Source: a virus. Taken from it: a DNA stretch of 36,737 bases. The notes under the pieces are model-generated. The model did no database searches. It worked only from the letters and a program-made list of their open reading frames with translations, and was not told the origin of the DNA. Positions within the stretch are counted from its first letter, which is position 1; each line of letters begins with the position of its first letter. The position numbers were made by a program, and so were the translations under genes. Location: the IMG/VR virus record IMGVR_UViG_3300025128_000138, positions 1 through 36,737 of that record; one strand, written 5' to 3'. Positions 20,219 to 27,894 of this stretch are shown here, piece by piece.

Positions 20219-21423
20219 TGAAAGAAGGAATGCCAACTACACAGGCAGAGTTGGAAGATGTTCTAAATGAACACTCCAAAAGAACGACAGGAGACGCAGT
20301 AAAATCTGCGGTTAGTGATGTACTTAGCAGAAGTGGAGCCAAGCGGCTTCCCGATGCAGCTGACTACAACCCAGAAGCCGTAGGGGCCTCTGAGGATGGG
20401 AAGTTTAAATCGAGGGGTGAATTCTTCCAGAAGGTATGGGAAGCTGGTAATGGTAGGGGTCTTGACTCACGATTAGTAGAAACCAGAAACCTTGGTGAGA
20501 ACTTTGGTGATGCGGGTGGGTTCCTTGTTCCAGAGGAATTTCGTCCAGATTTAATGATGATTCCAATTGAGGCATCTGTAATTAGGCCACGAGCCTTTAC
20601 GATTCCTATGGCATCTTCAACTCTTAGGATTCCAGCAATTAGAGACACGAGCCATGCAAGTAATTTGTTTGGTGGCGTTTCTGCTTCATGGGGTTCTGAG
20701 GGTGAGGACATTAGTAGCGCAACCAACCAGCCAGCATTTGGTCAGGTTCGGTTAGATGCTCACAAGCTCACTGGCTACACAGTGGTCAGTAACGAACTGG
20801 TACAGGATTCAGCTATTGCAGTAGACACGATGCTTTCCCGATTATTCGGTCAGGCAATCAGCTACTTTGAGGACGTAGCCTTTATTTCTGGAACTGGAGC
20901 TGGACAGCCCCAAGGAATCCTAAATAGTGGATGTCTTGTATCAGTTGCCAAAGAGACTGGCCAGTCAGCAACCACGATAGTCAAGGAGAACCTTGACAAG
21001 ATGTATAGCCGAATGATGCCTTCATCTCTTGCTAATGCAGTTTGGTTGGCACACCCAGACACTTTCCCACAACTCGCTTCTCTATCACAGGCAGTTGGTA
21101 CTGGTGGTGGCCCAGTATGGGTTTCCAATATGGCAGGCGGCCCACCCAATAGCATCTATGGGCGTCCAATTATATTTACTGAGAAGGCTGCGACGCTCGG
21201 AACCGTAGGGGATATCATGTTTGTCGATTTGTCGTATTATATAATCGGCGATAGACAGGCTTTAACGACATCGGCAAGCCCCCATGTCAGATTCACTACA
21301 CAAGAAACCGTATTCCTTTTCTCTGAGAGATTAGATGGACGAATGTGGTTAGACTCAGCATTGACCCCACGCAACGGTAGCAACACTGTTTCACCAGCAG
21401 TTGCTCTTGCTACAAGGTCATAG
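20218..21423 (+). CDS. Major capsid protein, HK97 fold
   Basis: ATG 20218 overlaps the protease stop, and AGGAGG lies 8 bp upstream. The 401-residue protein has a short helical N-terminal part (about 1-95) that probably serves as the removable scaffolding delta domain. The mature fold then begins near GENFGDAGGFLVPEEF (about 96-111). Typical HK97-family segments follow: LRIPAIRDTS, LTGYTVVSNELVQDSAIAVD (about 180-199), FISGTGAGQPQGIL (about 220-233), and FTEKAATLGTVGDIMFVDLS (about 316-335). It would form the icosahedral shell after protease cleavage. Confidence 0.95.
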   Translation: MKEGMPTTQAELEDVLNEHSKRTTGDAVKSAVSDVLSRSGAKRLPDAADYNPEAVGASEDGKFKSRGEFFQKVWEAGNGRGLDSRLVETRNLGENFGDAGGFLVPEEFRPDLMMIPIEASVIRPRAFTIPMASSTLRIPAIRDTSHASNLFGGVSASWGSEGEDISSATNQPAFGQVRLDAHKLTGYTVVSNELVQDSAIAVDTMLSRLFGQAISYFEDVAFISGTGAGQPQGILNSGCLVSVAKETGQSATTIVKENLDKMYSRMMPSSLANAVWLAHPDTFPQLASLSQAVGTGGGPVWVSNMAGGPPNSIYGRPIIFTEKAATLGTVGDIMFVDLSYYIIGDRQALTTSASPHVRFTTQETVFLFSERLDGRMWLDSALTPRNGSNTVSPAVALATRS

Positions 21424-21452
21424 GGAATTTTAAGGATTAGGAGGATTAGATT

Positions 21453-21926
21453 ATGGCTTATTCAGAAGCAGCGGTTGTCAATTTTGTGCATAACACATTG
21501 ACGGCACACGAAGATATTTTTAATGGCACGCCAACCTCAGACATCGTTAACATGGATGGCTGGACAGAGTGCCTTTGGCTTATAGACAAATCGGCTGGCG
21601 GGACTGGAACTGCAGTCATAACTGTTGAGTCTTGTGATGACACAAGTGCAACGACAGCTACAGCTATCGCATTTGACTATCAAGCAATGACTAGCGGTAA
21701 CACTTGGGGTAGCAGAACTGCAGCCACAAGCTCTGGTTTCACTACTACCGCTGGTGCTAACCAAGGGTACAAAGTCTGGGTTCGAGCAGATGAACTTAGT
21801 GGTACAGACAAGTTCGTACGCCTGAAGGCTACTGAGTCAGCAAATGACCCTGTAGATGGAGCTATCGTAACTGTATTGCTTGGGCCGAAGTACCCACAAG
21901 ACCCACCAGCAGCAGCGATTAGTTAA
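21453..21926 (+). CDS. Probable head decoration/structural protein, 157 aa
   Basis: The gene follows the capsid gene with a TTAGGAGGATTAG site. The protein is beta-rich, with Ser/Thr/Ala-rich strands (WLIDKSAGGTGTAVITVESC, NQGYKVWVRADELSGTDKF) and ends DPPAAAIS. Position immediately after the major capsid gene and composition suggest a capsid-surface protein. I do not recognise a named family. Its stop overlaps the next ATG by one base. Confidence 0.65.
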   Translation: MAYSEAAVVNFVHNTLTAHEDIFNGTPTSDIVNMDGWTECLWLIDKSAGGTGTAVITVESCDDTSATTATAIAFDYQAMTSGNTWGSRTAATSSGFTTTAGANQGYKVWVRADELSGTDKFVRLKATESANDPVDGAIVTVLLGPKYPQDPPAAAIS

Positions 21927-22123
21927 TGATTACTGATTCGTCAATAGTTTGTCCGATATGTGGTAGTGCTGCTTGTGCAGCTACGCTGGCAACGCATTGC
22001 AGGCATACTGGCAAACGACGAGTCGAAGCTGAGAATGAAGCGGTTCGGGAGTTACCAGAAAAGATTCCGTTCCGCTTCACTCAGCGGTATAGTAGAAAAA
22101 AGAAAAAAATTAGAACAAAGTAA
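21926..22123 (+). CDS. Small zinc-binding basic protein, 65 aa
   Basis: The ATG overlaps the previous stop (TAATG). CPICGSAAC (about 9-17) and THCRHTGKRR (about 24-33) provide cysteine and histidine ligands for a zinc knuckle. The C-terminus is strongly basic (RYSRKKKKIRTK), suiting DNA or RNA contact, perhaps inside the head. No family is recognised. A CGCTC/GAGCG hairpin in the gap 22124-22157 follows. Confidence 0.72.
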   Translation: MITDSSIVCPICGSAACAATLATHCRHTGKRRVEAENEAVRELPEKIPFRFTQRYSRKKKKIRTK

Positions 22124-22157
22124 CCATCGCTCGTAAGAGCGCAGCAAGGAGTCTGAG

Positions 22158-22886
22158 ATGGCAAGTTCATTACATTCAAGATATGAAAATGGTGCGTTGC
22201 TTTTTTACCAAACGCATCGTCACCGAATCGTCAATGCAATTGGCGAGAATGTTCAATTCTTTAGATTCAAGCATGAAGATGCTGGAGCATCAGGAACTGA
22301 CCCAGCTGGCTGGACTACCACAGTCGTAGAAGCTGGTTCTGGAACCACCGAATGGGCACCAGCAAATGTTGAGCGTGGCGCAAGTACAATTACCTGTGCC
22401 GCAAATGAGAATGATGGTGGTTCGTACCAGTTACTTGGAGAGTCCATAAAATTGGACGCTGGTAATTGGACATACTTCCGTCTTAAAGCGTCTATCGATG
22501 ACGTAGACCAGACCGACTTTTTTGCAGGGTTTGCAATCACTGATACTGCTATTCTTGGTGGAGTCACAGACAGAATTGGATTCCAGTCTGTAGATGGTGA
22601 TGCAGGGATTGATTTCCTTGTAGAGAAAGACAGTACTGAGACTCTCACTGAGGATGTTGCTACATCTACAGACGATACTGTTTTTGATTTAGAATTTGTC
22701 TGGGATGGAAACGCTTCATCCTTGTACACCTATGTTGATGGGTCTGCCGTTACTAGCACTGCTACAACCAACCTTCCAAATGATGAGGAGCTTAGGCTCA
22801 GCTTGGAGTTCTTAACTGGTGAAGCTGTAGCAAATGTTATGACGATACGAGAACTCGTATTCTGTCAAGTTAATTTAGAAGCGTAA
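22158..22886 (+). CDS. Concanavalin/LamG-like decoration protein, 242 aa
   Basis: The protein is almost all beta: WTTTVVEAGSGTTEW, GSYQLLGESIKLDAGNWTYF (about 95-114), TDFFAGFAITDTAILGGVTD (about 125-144), GIDFLVEKDSTETLTEDVA and LEFVWDGNASSLYTYVDGSA (about 179-198). The order of strands and the GI-DFLV, F-WDG and Y-VDG motifs fit concanavalin-like lectin folds of the kind used by marine phage heads as surface proteins that might bind glycans. It follows an AAGGAG site. Role as head decoration is inferred from location. Confidence 0.65.
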   Translation: MASSLHSRYENGALLFYQTHRHRIVNAIGENVQFFRFKHEDAGASGTDPAGWTTTVVEAGSGTTEWAPANVERGASTITCAANENDGGSYQLLGESIKLDAGNWTYFRLKASIDDVDQTDFFAGFAITDTAILGGVTDRIGFQSVDGDAGIDFLVEKDSTETLTEDVATSTDDTVFDLEFVWDGNASSLYTYVDGSAVTSTATTNLPNDEELRLSLEFLTGEAVANVMTIRELVFCQVNLEA

Positions 22887-22906
22887 ATTAGAAAGGACAA
22901 TGTTTA

Positions 22907-23041
22907 ATGTTTGAAAGAGACAATCAGGCAGAAGAAGCCGTAGAGGTCGTTGAAGAAGAAGCGGTAGAGGAATCCCCTAGCGAAGAGGAAGAAGAGGTCT
23001 CTACGGACTCAGAAGAGTCCTCAGAGGACGAATCCGAATAG
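22907..23041 (+). CDS. Very acidic disordered protein, 44 aa
   Basis: A short frame from ATG 22907 encodes MFERDNQAEEAVEVVEEEAV, then ESPSEEEEEVSTDSEESSED and ESE. More than half of its residues are Glu or Asp, with the rest mostly Ser and Val. GAAAGGAC lies upstream, slightly far. It lies between two probable head proteins and could bind basic surfaces during assembly or mimic DNA. A nearby ATG at 22900 gives only four codons. Confidence 0.6.
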   Translation: MFERDNQAEEAVEVVEEEAVEESPSEEEEEVSTDSEESSEDESE

Positions 23042-23050
23042 GAGACAGTC

Positions 23051-23578
23051 ATGGGAATTATGAAATCGCAGAGCGTCCTGCGAAAAACTATTGAAATTAG
23101 TGTTGAAAAGACACGACCTTCAAATACAACTGCATACACTGATGAGGATGTTTTTTCTGAAGCAGCTTCTGGTGGTACTGCTTGGACGTTTGATGCGGTT
23201 GTACCAGAAGCAGGAGCAGGCGGGAAGATTGTTAAGGCAATGATTGCTTGTGATGATACAAATATCGTTCCAGTTTGTTCGATGTATCTGACCAACGTCA
23301 CTCCTACTGGCAATCTGAATGACAATGCAGCCAATGACAATCCTGTCTACGCTACTGAGGTAGATAACTACCAAGGGAGACTAGACTGGGCAGCAATGCA
23401 AGACCTTGGCGGTATGTCTGAGTCTGTAATAACTTCTGCGGATACTAAATTGCCATTACATTTTGTGACGGCTTCTGGTGACGATGCCCTCTATGGGGTG
23501 TTAGTCATTCGCTCAGCAGCACATACGCCAACGAGCGGAGCAAAAATAACTGTCACTCTAACGATAGAGCCTGACTAA
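23051..23578 (+). CDS. Probable head protein, 175 aa
   Basis: ATAGGAGACAGTC precedes the ATG. The protein is beta-rich: VLRKTIEISVEKTRPSNTTA, WTFDAVVPEAGAGGKIVKAM (about 45-64), NYQGRLDWAAMQDLGGMSES (about 106-125) and GVLVIRSAAHTPTSGAKITV (about 149-168). It lies between capsid and connector genes, so a second decoration or head-completion protein is likely. The family is not named. The stop overlaps the next ATG (TAATG). Confidence 0.65.
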   Translation: MGIMKSQSVLRKTIEISVEKTRPSNTTAYTDEDVFSEAASGGTAWTFDAVVPEAGAGGKIVKAMIACDDTNIVPVCSMYLTNVTPTGNLNDNAANDNPVYATEVDNYQGRLDWAAMQDLGGMSESVITSADTKLPLHFVTASGDDALYGVLVIRSAAHTPTSGAKITVTLTIEPD

Positions 23579-23742
23579 TGTCTTGGCAGCAGTTATTAGA
23601 TATAAAGAAAAGAGCGGAAGAGGATAGGAGGCTGGCTCAAACCACGCCTCCGACCTCTTGCCCAATTGATGGGCATACGTTAGATGTTAGGTCGGATGGA
23701 GTCAGGAATTGTCCAGCAGGGAATTTTATCTGGCGAGGGTAA
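23578..23742 (+). CDS. Small zinc-finger-like protein, 54 aa
   Basis: The ATG overlaps the previous stop. The peptide starts MSWQQLLDIKKRAEEDRRLA, a short helix, and then has SCPIDGHTLDVRSDGVRNCP (about 28-47) and GNFIW. Cys, His and Cys are placed as in a degenerate zinc ribbon; similar small proteins sit between capsid and connector genes in other tailed phages. The 44 bp after it carry the GGGAGATGGCAG site for the connector. Confidence 0.7.
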   Translation: MSWQQLLDIKKRAEEDRRLAQTTPPTSCPIDGHTLDVRSDGVRNCPAGNFIWRG

Positions 23743-23786
23743 CAACTGAATAGCTGAAGCCCCCCAGAAAGCACGGGAGATGGCAG

Positions 23787-24848
23787 ATGCCTAATTGGTA
23801 CACAACACGAGAGTCCGTTAAGCGGGCTATTAGGATTAATGGCTCTGAGCATAATGAAGCCGTTGACCGACTTATAGAAGCTGCAAGCAGAGATGTGGAT
23901 AATTTAACACATCGCTTTTTTATCCCAAAAACGCAAACAAGAACCTTTAGATGGTCAGGTGTTTACGGCAAAGGCGATGTACTTTGGATGGATACTGACC
24001 TTATTTCTGTAACGACATTACAGACAAAAGCTCAAGACTCCTCACCTACAACTATATCCAGTTCAGATTATTTCCTTGAGCCGAATAACTTTGCACCTCC
24101 ATATAATCGAATAGAGATTGATATAAGCAGCAATGCTTCATTTGAATCTGGAGATACTTCACAAAGGAGTATTAGTGTTAATGGGAGTTGGGGCTTTTCA
24201 AATGACACAGCATCAGTAGGCACAGTCACCTCTGGATTGGCTGCAGATGCTACAGCTACCTCAATGGTTTGCTCTAATGGCAGCTTATCTAATGGAATCA
24301 ATGTAGGAGATACTCTTTTGATTGAGTCAGAACAGCTATTCGTTTCAGAGAAAACGTCTGCTGCACTGAACTCTATTTTGATTGATGGCGTATTAACAGC
24401 GTCTAAATCCGAAAATGTTACAGTGGATTCAGGTCATGGAATTGTAGCTGGAGAAGTCATTCTTGTAGACTCTGAAGAGATGTTTGTAAGAGTTGCTGGA
24501 ACAACTGCTTTGACAGTAGAACGAGCTTTCAATGGTACTACCTTAGCTGCCCACACTAACAATACAGCTGTTCATATCTTTAGGACTCTCACTGTTGAGC
24601 GAGGTGTGAATGGTACAACTGCCGCTACTCATGCTAACGCCACAGCTATATCGACATACCGAGCGCCAGCACCCATTAGGGCATTAACTGCAGCTATGGC
24701 AATTGCTTCATACACGCAAGAGTCTGGAGCATATGGGCGAACAATTGGTGCAGGTGATGCTGCAACTAACGTTACTGGAACAGACTTATCGTCACTCACT
24801 GAAAGAGTCACTAGTTCCTATGCCAGACCAAGAGAATATGCCTTATGA
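23787..24848 (+). CDS. Head-tail connector protein (gp6-like) with repeats
   Basis: The N-terminal 70 residues (WYTTRESVKRAIRINGSEHN, EAVDRLIEAASRDVDNLTHR, FFIPKTQTRTFRW) are those of HK97 gp6-like connectors, which form the ring beneath the portal. The 353-residue length is several times that of HK97 gp6. The extra middle is beta-rich and holds a tandem motif, LTVERAFNGTTLAAHTNNTA (about 244-263) and LTVERGVNGTTAATHANATA (about 270-289). The helical C-terminus (RALTAAMAIASYTQESGAYG) closes the fold. Confidence 0.82.
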   Translation: MPNWYTTRESVKRAIRINGSEHNEAVDRLIEAASRDVDNLTHRFFIPKTQTRTFRWSGVYGKGDVLWMDTDLISVTTLQTKAQDSSPTTISSSDYFLEPNNFAPPYNRIEIDISSNASFESGDTSQRSISVNGSWGFSNDTASVGTVTSGLAADATATSMVCSNGSLSNGINVGDTLLIESEQLFVSEKTSAALNSILIDGVLTASKSENVTVDSGHGIVAGEVILVDSEEMFVRVAGTTALTVERAFNGTTLAAHTNNTAVHIFRTLTVERGVNGTTAATHANATAISTYRAPAPIRALTAAMAIASYTQESGAYGRTIGAGDAATNVTGTDLSSLTERVTSSYARPREYAL

Positions 24849-25270
24849 AATTTGAAACAAAATTTGAAACAACTGGGCCGTTCTTTGATGCACGAAGGGC
24901 GCAAATATTAAATCAAACAATGAACGCTTCAATTAAAGAACTTATTGAAACAGGCCAAGAAGTCTTAATGCGCCAATTGTCAGCAAGACCGCAGGGAGTA
25001 TTTCTTAGCGTTCAAGAAGCTGCACCCGGAAAAGCAACTACAGGATTCTATAGAAGGAATATTTCAACTAGGTTTAGCAATCTAAGTGGATTGATTTCAG
25101 ATGGTGGAGTTGTTTATGGGCCGTGGCTTGAGGGGATTAGTTCTAGGAATGATACAACCAGATTTAAAGGATACGCTACCTTCAGAAGAGTTGGCGAAGG
25201 ACTAAGGATAAAATCTAGAAAAGTGATTGAAAAACATCTTAGAAGGTTTGTTAGTAGGATGAATGGATAA
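24845..25270 (+). CDS. Head-tail joining protein, HK97 gp10-like, 141 aa
   Basis: The start overlaps the connector stop by 4 bp. The protein begins MKFETKFETTGPFFDARRAQ and continues with a helix (MNASIKELIETGQEVLMRQL), then GFYRRNISTRFSNLSGLISD and VVYGPWLEGISSRNDTTRFK (about 95-114), a pattern typical of gp10/minor-tail completion proteins. The basic C-terminus (RKVIEKHLRRFVSRMNG) is also usual. It would act at the neck between connector and tail tube. Confidence 0.72.
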   Translation: MKFETKFETTGPFFDARRAQILNQTMNASIKELIETGQEVLMRQLSARPQGVFLSVQEAAPGKATTGFYRRNISTRFSNLSGLISDGGVVYGPWLEGISSRNDTTRFKGYATFRRVGEGLRIKSRKVIEKHLRRFVSRMNG

Positions 25271-25737
25271 TGGCATTTAATATCAAATCAACCTTAGAGG
25301 CCGTTGAATCTCATATCAGTAGGTCGGGCTATGTAGCTGATGTGCAGATTGGCGAACCAGTTGCACCTCCAGACGCAACCGACAGAATCCATGCAGCGAT
25401 ATATATGGCAACGGCTGGTATTGCTGAATTGACTTTGAGTTCAACAATTGAACTGCATGTGGCTACAATTAGATTATATAAAAGAGCAGCCTTTACAGAA
25501 GGCGATGATGCTGGTGAAGTCGAAATGGATATGGCTATGGCAGTCAGCGAAATCAGTTCAAATCTTATCGGCGAATATGACCTTGGAGAAACGATTCGGA
25601 ATATTGATGTAGCTGGACAATTCGGTACTGGTATGTCTGCTACTTGGGGTTACGTGGCATTAAATCAAACGATGTTTCGCACAGTGGATATAACTGTTCC
25701 ATTGGTTGTTGATGGTAGCGCAGAACAAGCAGCGTAG
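25270..25737 (+). CDS. Tail completion/terminator-like protein, 155 aa
   Basis: It overlaps the previous stop (TAATG). The sequence has FNIKSTLEAVESHISRSGYV at the start, then AAIYMATAGIAELTLSSTIE (about 38-57) and VATIRLYKRAAFTEG, the mixed alpha/beta layout of tail-terminator proteins that cap the tail tube. Placement between the gp10-like and tail-tube genes matches the standard siphovirus order. Assignment is from order and pattern, not from a specific motif. Confidence 0.65.
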   Translation: MAFNIKSTLEAVESHISRSGYVADVQIGEPVAPPDATDRIHAAIYMATAGIAELTLSSTIELHVATIRLYKRAAFTEGDDAGEVEMDMAMAVSEISSNLIGEYDLGETIRNIDVAGQFGTGMSATWGYVALNQTMFRTVDITVPLVVDGSAEQAA

Positions 25738-25746
25738 GAGTAGAAA

Positions 25747-26478
25747 ATGGCAAAGAAGGCTGGACTAGCACAGAAATTATTTCAAGGTATATATGATATC
25801 TCAGGTGATGTTGGGTCGATAGGCACTTGGTCAACTCCTGTCAATACATATGAAGTAACAGGTCTTGATAAATCTGGAGTGGAACGAATACAAGGATTGG
25901 TATCTGGTTCTATTACTTACAATTCATATTTCAATGATGCTGCGGGTGCTATATTCGCTGCAAGTAAAGTGCCTGATACGGACACTTTATACACTTGGGC
26001 AATCGGCCAAACTGTAGGAGATGTAGCAGGAATGATGCACGGAATGCACACGAATTACGACCCTAGTCGTGGCGCAGATGGAATGATTACATTTGATATT
26101 AATACCCTAGCGAGTGCTGGAAATATTCCTGTTTGGGGAGTAATGCTAACTCCGGGACTCAAGACTGACACGAGTGCTGCAAATGGAGCGACCCTAGACC
26201 AATCGGCTCAGACAACCGCTGGTGCTGAAGGGTTCCTTCATGTCACTAGCTTCACTGGTTCAAACTTTACAGCCACTATTCAAGACTCAGCCAATGGTTC
26301 TGACTGGGGGACGCTGAAGGCATTTACACAGGTAACGGGAACAGGCTCAGAGCGAGTGACTGTTTCGGGAACCGTGGAGAGGTACGTCCGTGTAATTTCA
26401 ACTGGAACTTTTAATCCAGTCTCATTCGCAGTTAGTTTTAGAAGAGGAGCAGCAACAGACCGTGTCACCTATTCTTAG
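25747..26478 (+). CDS. Major tail-tube-like protein with added C-terminal domain, 243 aa
   Basis: The gene starts after GTAGGAGTAGAAA. The N-terminal 140 residues (YEVTGLDKSGVERIQGLVSG, SITYNSYFNDAAGAIFAASK, GADGMITFDINTLASAGNIP, WGVMLTPG) have the pattern of phage tail-tube proteins. The C-terminal 100 residues (SFTGSNFTATIQDSANGSDW, GTLKAFTQVTGTGSERVTVS, VERYVRVISTGTF) look like a beta-sandwich carbohydrate-binding or Ig-like domain that would decorate the tail. A paralogous protein is encoded at 26864. Confidence 0.72.
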   Translation: MAKKAGLAQKLFQGIYDISGDVGSIGTWSTPVNTYEVTGLDKSGVERIQGLVSGSITYNSYFNDAAGAIFAASKVPDTDTLYTWAIGQTVGDVAGMMHGMHTNYDPSRGADGMITFDINTLASAGNIPVWGVMLTPGLKTDTSAANGATLDQSAQTTAGAEGFLHVTSFTGSNFTATIQDSANGSDWGTLKAFTQVTGTGSERVTVSGTVERYVRVISTGTFNPVSFAVSFRRGAATDRVTYS

Positions 26479-26854
26479 ACCTACAAGAACCTTCAAAATG
26501 AAGCATACACGAGGGGCAGTTCGTCAAGTAACTTGTGACGAATTTGGCTGCAAGAATCGTAAGAATGGATGGATGGTTATATTGCCAGTTCCAGCCCAGC
26601 AAGACATGGTTGATTTTGTTAGGAATGGCGGCACTCGTAGACAGTTTGTAGAGAAAATAGAATCAGAAGGAATGGTGACGTTTTATTTCCATGCGGGACA
26701 AGATTGTTTTGATAAACATATTTCCCGTGACCCTTTATTCGATATTAGAAGGAATGACTCAAATGGCGGTTCCTTATTGTATCCCGATGGGGATGCGTTC
26801 ATAGAGGATAGTGATACCCACCTCCGCAAAATTAAGCGGGTGGTGGAGGGATAG
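26462..26854 (+). CDS. Hypothetical tail-region protein, about 130 aa
   Basis: The frame opens with GTG at 26462, overlapping the tail-tube gene, with GAGGAG about 11 bp upstream; ATG 26498 (MKHTRGAVRQVTCDEFGCKN) is an alternative with no clear site. The protein has CDEFGCKNRKNGW, then MVILPVPAQQDMVDFVRNGG, and FYFHAGQDCFDKHISRDPLF. Three cysteines and two histidines could bind zinc. Small proteins of this type (short, Cys-containing, F/Y-H-pattern) occur in other phage tail operons; I cannot name the family. Confidence 0.65.
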   Translation: MSPILRPTRTFKMKHTRGAVRQVTCDEFGCKNRKNGWMVILPVPAQQDMVDFVRNGGTRRQFVEKIESEGMVTFYFHAGQDCFDKHISRDPLFDIRRNDSNGGSLLYPDGDAFIEDSDTHLRKIKRVVEG

Positions 26855-26863
26855 GAGGATACA

Positions 26864-27268
26864 ATGGCGAAAGAATCTGGTATTGCAATGAGTATAGCGG
26901 TTGATGATTCAGGCGGGTCTGCTAGGACTATCAGTAATGATATAACCAACTTTGATTTCAGCACCCCTAGAAACGTTCAGGTCATCACTGGTTTGGACAA
27001 GTCAGCAGAAGAGCGATTACAGCTTTTGGCTGACTTTACTATTACGTTGAACGGCGTATTTAACGACGCATCTAATGTCTCCCATGCTGTGTTCTCCACA
27101 GTGCCTTCAAGCTCTGTAGTGAGAACTGTGACCATTACAATCTCAGGCCAGTCATTGCCGAATGAGACGTTTTTCAATGACTATGCCATCTCACGGCCAG
27201 CCACAGGGGAATTAACATGGTCTTGTCCGGGTACCTTGGGTAACGGTACAGTTCCAACTTGGGCGTAA
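26864..27268 (+). CDS. Major tail-tube protein candidate, 134 aa
   Basis: ATAGGAGGATACA precedes the ATG. The protein reads like a compact tail-tube subunit: DDSGGSARTISNDITNFDFS (about 14-33), VITGLDKSAEERLQLLADFT (about 39-58), ITLNGVFNDASNVSHAVFST (about 59-78), and NDYAISRPATGELTWSCPG (about 107-125). The TGLDKS(G/A)xER(I/L)Q...NxxFNDA pattern is shared with the protein at 25747, so the two are paralogs. Its minimal size and location just before the G/GT genes make it the more likely main tube subunit. Confidence 0.75.
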   Translation: MAKESGIAMSIAVDDSGGSARTISNDITNFDFSTPRNVQVITGLDKSAEERLQLLADFTITLNGVFNDASNVSHAVFSTVPSSSVVRTVTITISGQSLPNETFFNDYAISRPATGELTWSCPGTLGNGTVPTWA

Positions 27269-27277
27269 TGTGATATA

Positions 27278-27312
27278 AGTGGTCTGGGGGGTCACCACTA
27301 AAAGACCCCCCA
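27278..27312 (+). promoter_or_regulatory. Predicted H-type RNA pseudoknot upstream of tail chaperone gene
   Basis: AGTGGT (27278-27283) pairs with ACCACT (27294-27299), and TGGGGGGTC (27285-27293) pairs with GACCCCCCA (27304-27312). The stems interleave with one-base and four-base (AAAA) loops, so they form either a pseudoknot or two mutually exclusive hairpins. The AAGGAG ribosome binding site for 27332 lies 6 bp downstream. Termination or translational control of the chaperone is inferred. Confidence 0.6.
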
Positions 27313-27331
27313 TAAATAAGGAGAAATTGTT

Positions 27332-27748
27332 ATGGCAAAATTTAAGCTAGCAAAGAAAACAGCATTGATTGATTTCGCTGAGGATTCACCTTGGCATGGA
27401 GTTGAAGCAAAGGTTTCTTTATCGGTACCATTCAAAACGCTTTTCTGGTTTCAGAAAAATGCTACCGCTGCGGATACAGCATCTACTGCGGAAGCTCTTT
27501 ATCATTTCGGTGAGCAATTCTTAATTGAATGGAACGTCGAGGATGAAGATGGCAATCCATGTGCGGCAACTGGTGATGGAATACTAGATTTAGATGATAC
27601 AGGCTTAGTGACTAGCTTAATGTCTGCATGGGTAGAAGCAGTAGTACAGCCATCGGAAAATTTAGGAAGCGGGTCGAAAGGTACGGCCACGTCGGAGAAG
27701 CAATCGATGGACAAACTGGCGAGTATATCGGAATCCCTTGGGAGTTAG
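27332..27748 (+). CDS. Tail assembly chaperone, G-like
   Basis: The 138-residue protein starts after AAGGAGAAATTG and precedes the tape measure, the place of the lambda G/GT chaperones. The N-terminus (FKLAKKTALIDFAEDSPWHG) and centre (FWFQKNATAADTASTAEALY, FGEQFLIEWNVEDEDGNPC) fit small chaperones of siphoviruses. The end (KGTATSEKQSMDKLASISES) is low-complexity. A canonical slippery heptamer A AAT TTA at 27658-27664 allows a -1 shift into the frame that continues to 27894. Confidence 0.82.
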   Translation: MAKFKLAKKTALIDFAEDSPWHGVEAKVSLSVPFKTLFWFQKNATAADTASTAEALYHFGEQFLIEWNVEDEDGNPCAATGDGILDLDDTGLVTSLMSAWVEAVVQPSENLGSGSKGTATSEKQSMDKLASISESLGS

Positions 27749-27894
27749 TACACGCCAGAATGGTTTTGAATCTTTGCCAAAGGTTTAGCTGTTTACCTTC
27801 ACAGCTTATGCAAGAGGATGCTGGTGAATTGTTACACGCATTGATGATAGTCAAGTGGGCTGGAGATGATGAGGAAGTAGCAAATGGCGAATGA
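27332..27894 (+). CDS. Tail chaperone GT-type fusion by -1 frameshift, about 187 aa
   Basis: The second frame (open around 27628 and ending at 27894) encodes IGIPWELVHARMVLNLCQRF, then PSQLMQEDAGELLHALMIVK and WAGDDEEVANGE, the typical T-like helical domain of GT chaperones. Reading -1 at A AAT TTA joins 111 residues of the G frame to 76 of this frame. A start at the ATG 27628 lacks a ribosome binding site, so frameshifting is the likely route. Its stop overlaps the tape measure start by 11 bp. The fusion is expected to bind the tape measure and tail-tube subunits. Confidence 0.8.
27658..27664 (+). other. Slippery heptamer AAATTTA for -1 frameshift
   Basis: Zero-frame codons are GAA AAT TTA; the heptamer A AAT TTA obeys the X XXY YYZ rule, so both tRNAs can re-pair on AAA TTT. 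It lies in the overlap of the G- and T-like frames. Confidence 0.8.

Noticed and set aside
22253-23340. Long minus-strand frames opposite 22158-23578 (158 and 138 aa)
   Set aside because: They mirror beta-rich structural genes on the plus strand, lack ribosome binding sites and show serine/proline-rich shadow composition.
27655-27661. GGAAAAT as an alternative frameshift heptamer
   Set aside because: It does not obey X XXY YYZ in the zero frame; the overlapping A AAT TTA at 27658 does.
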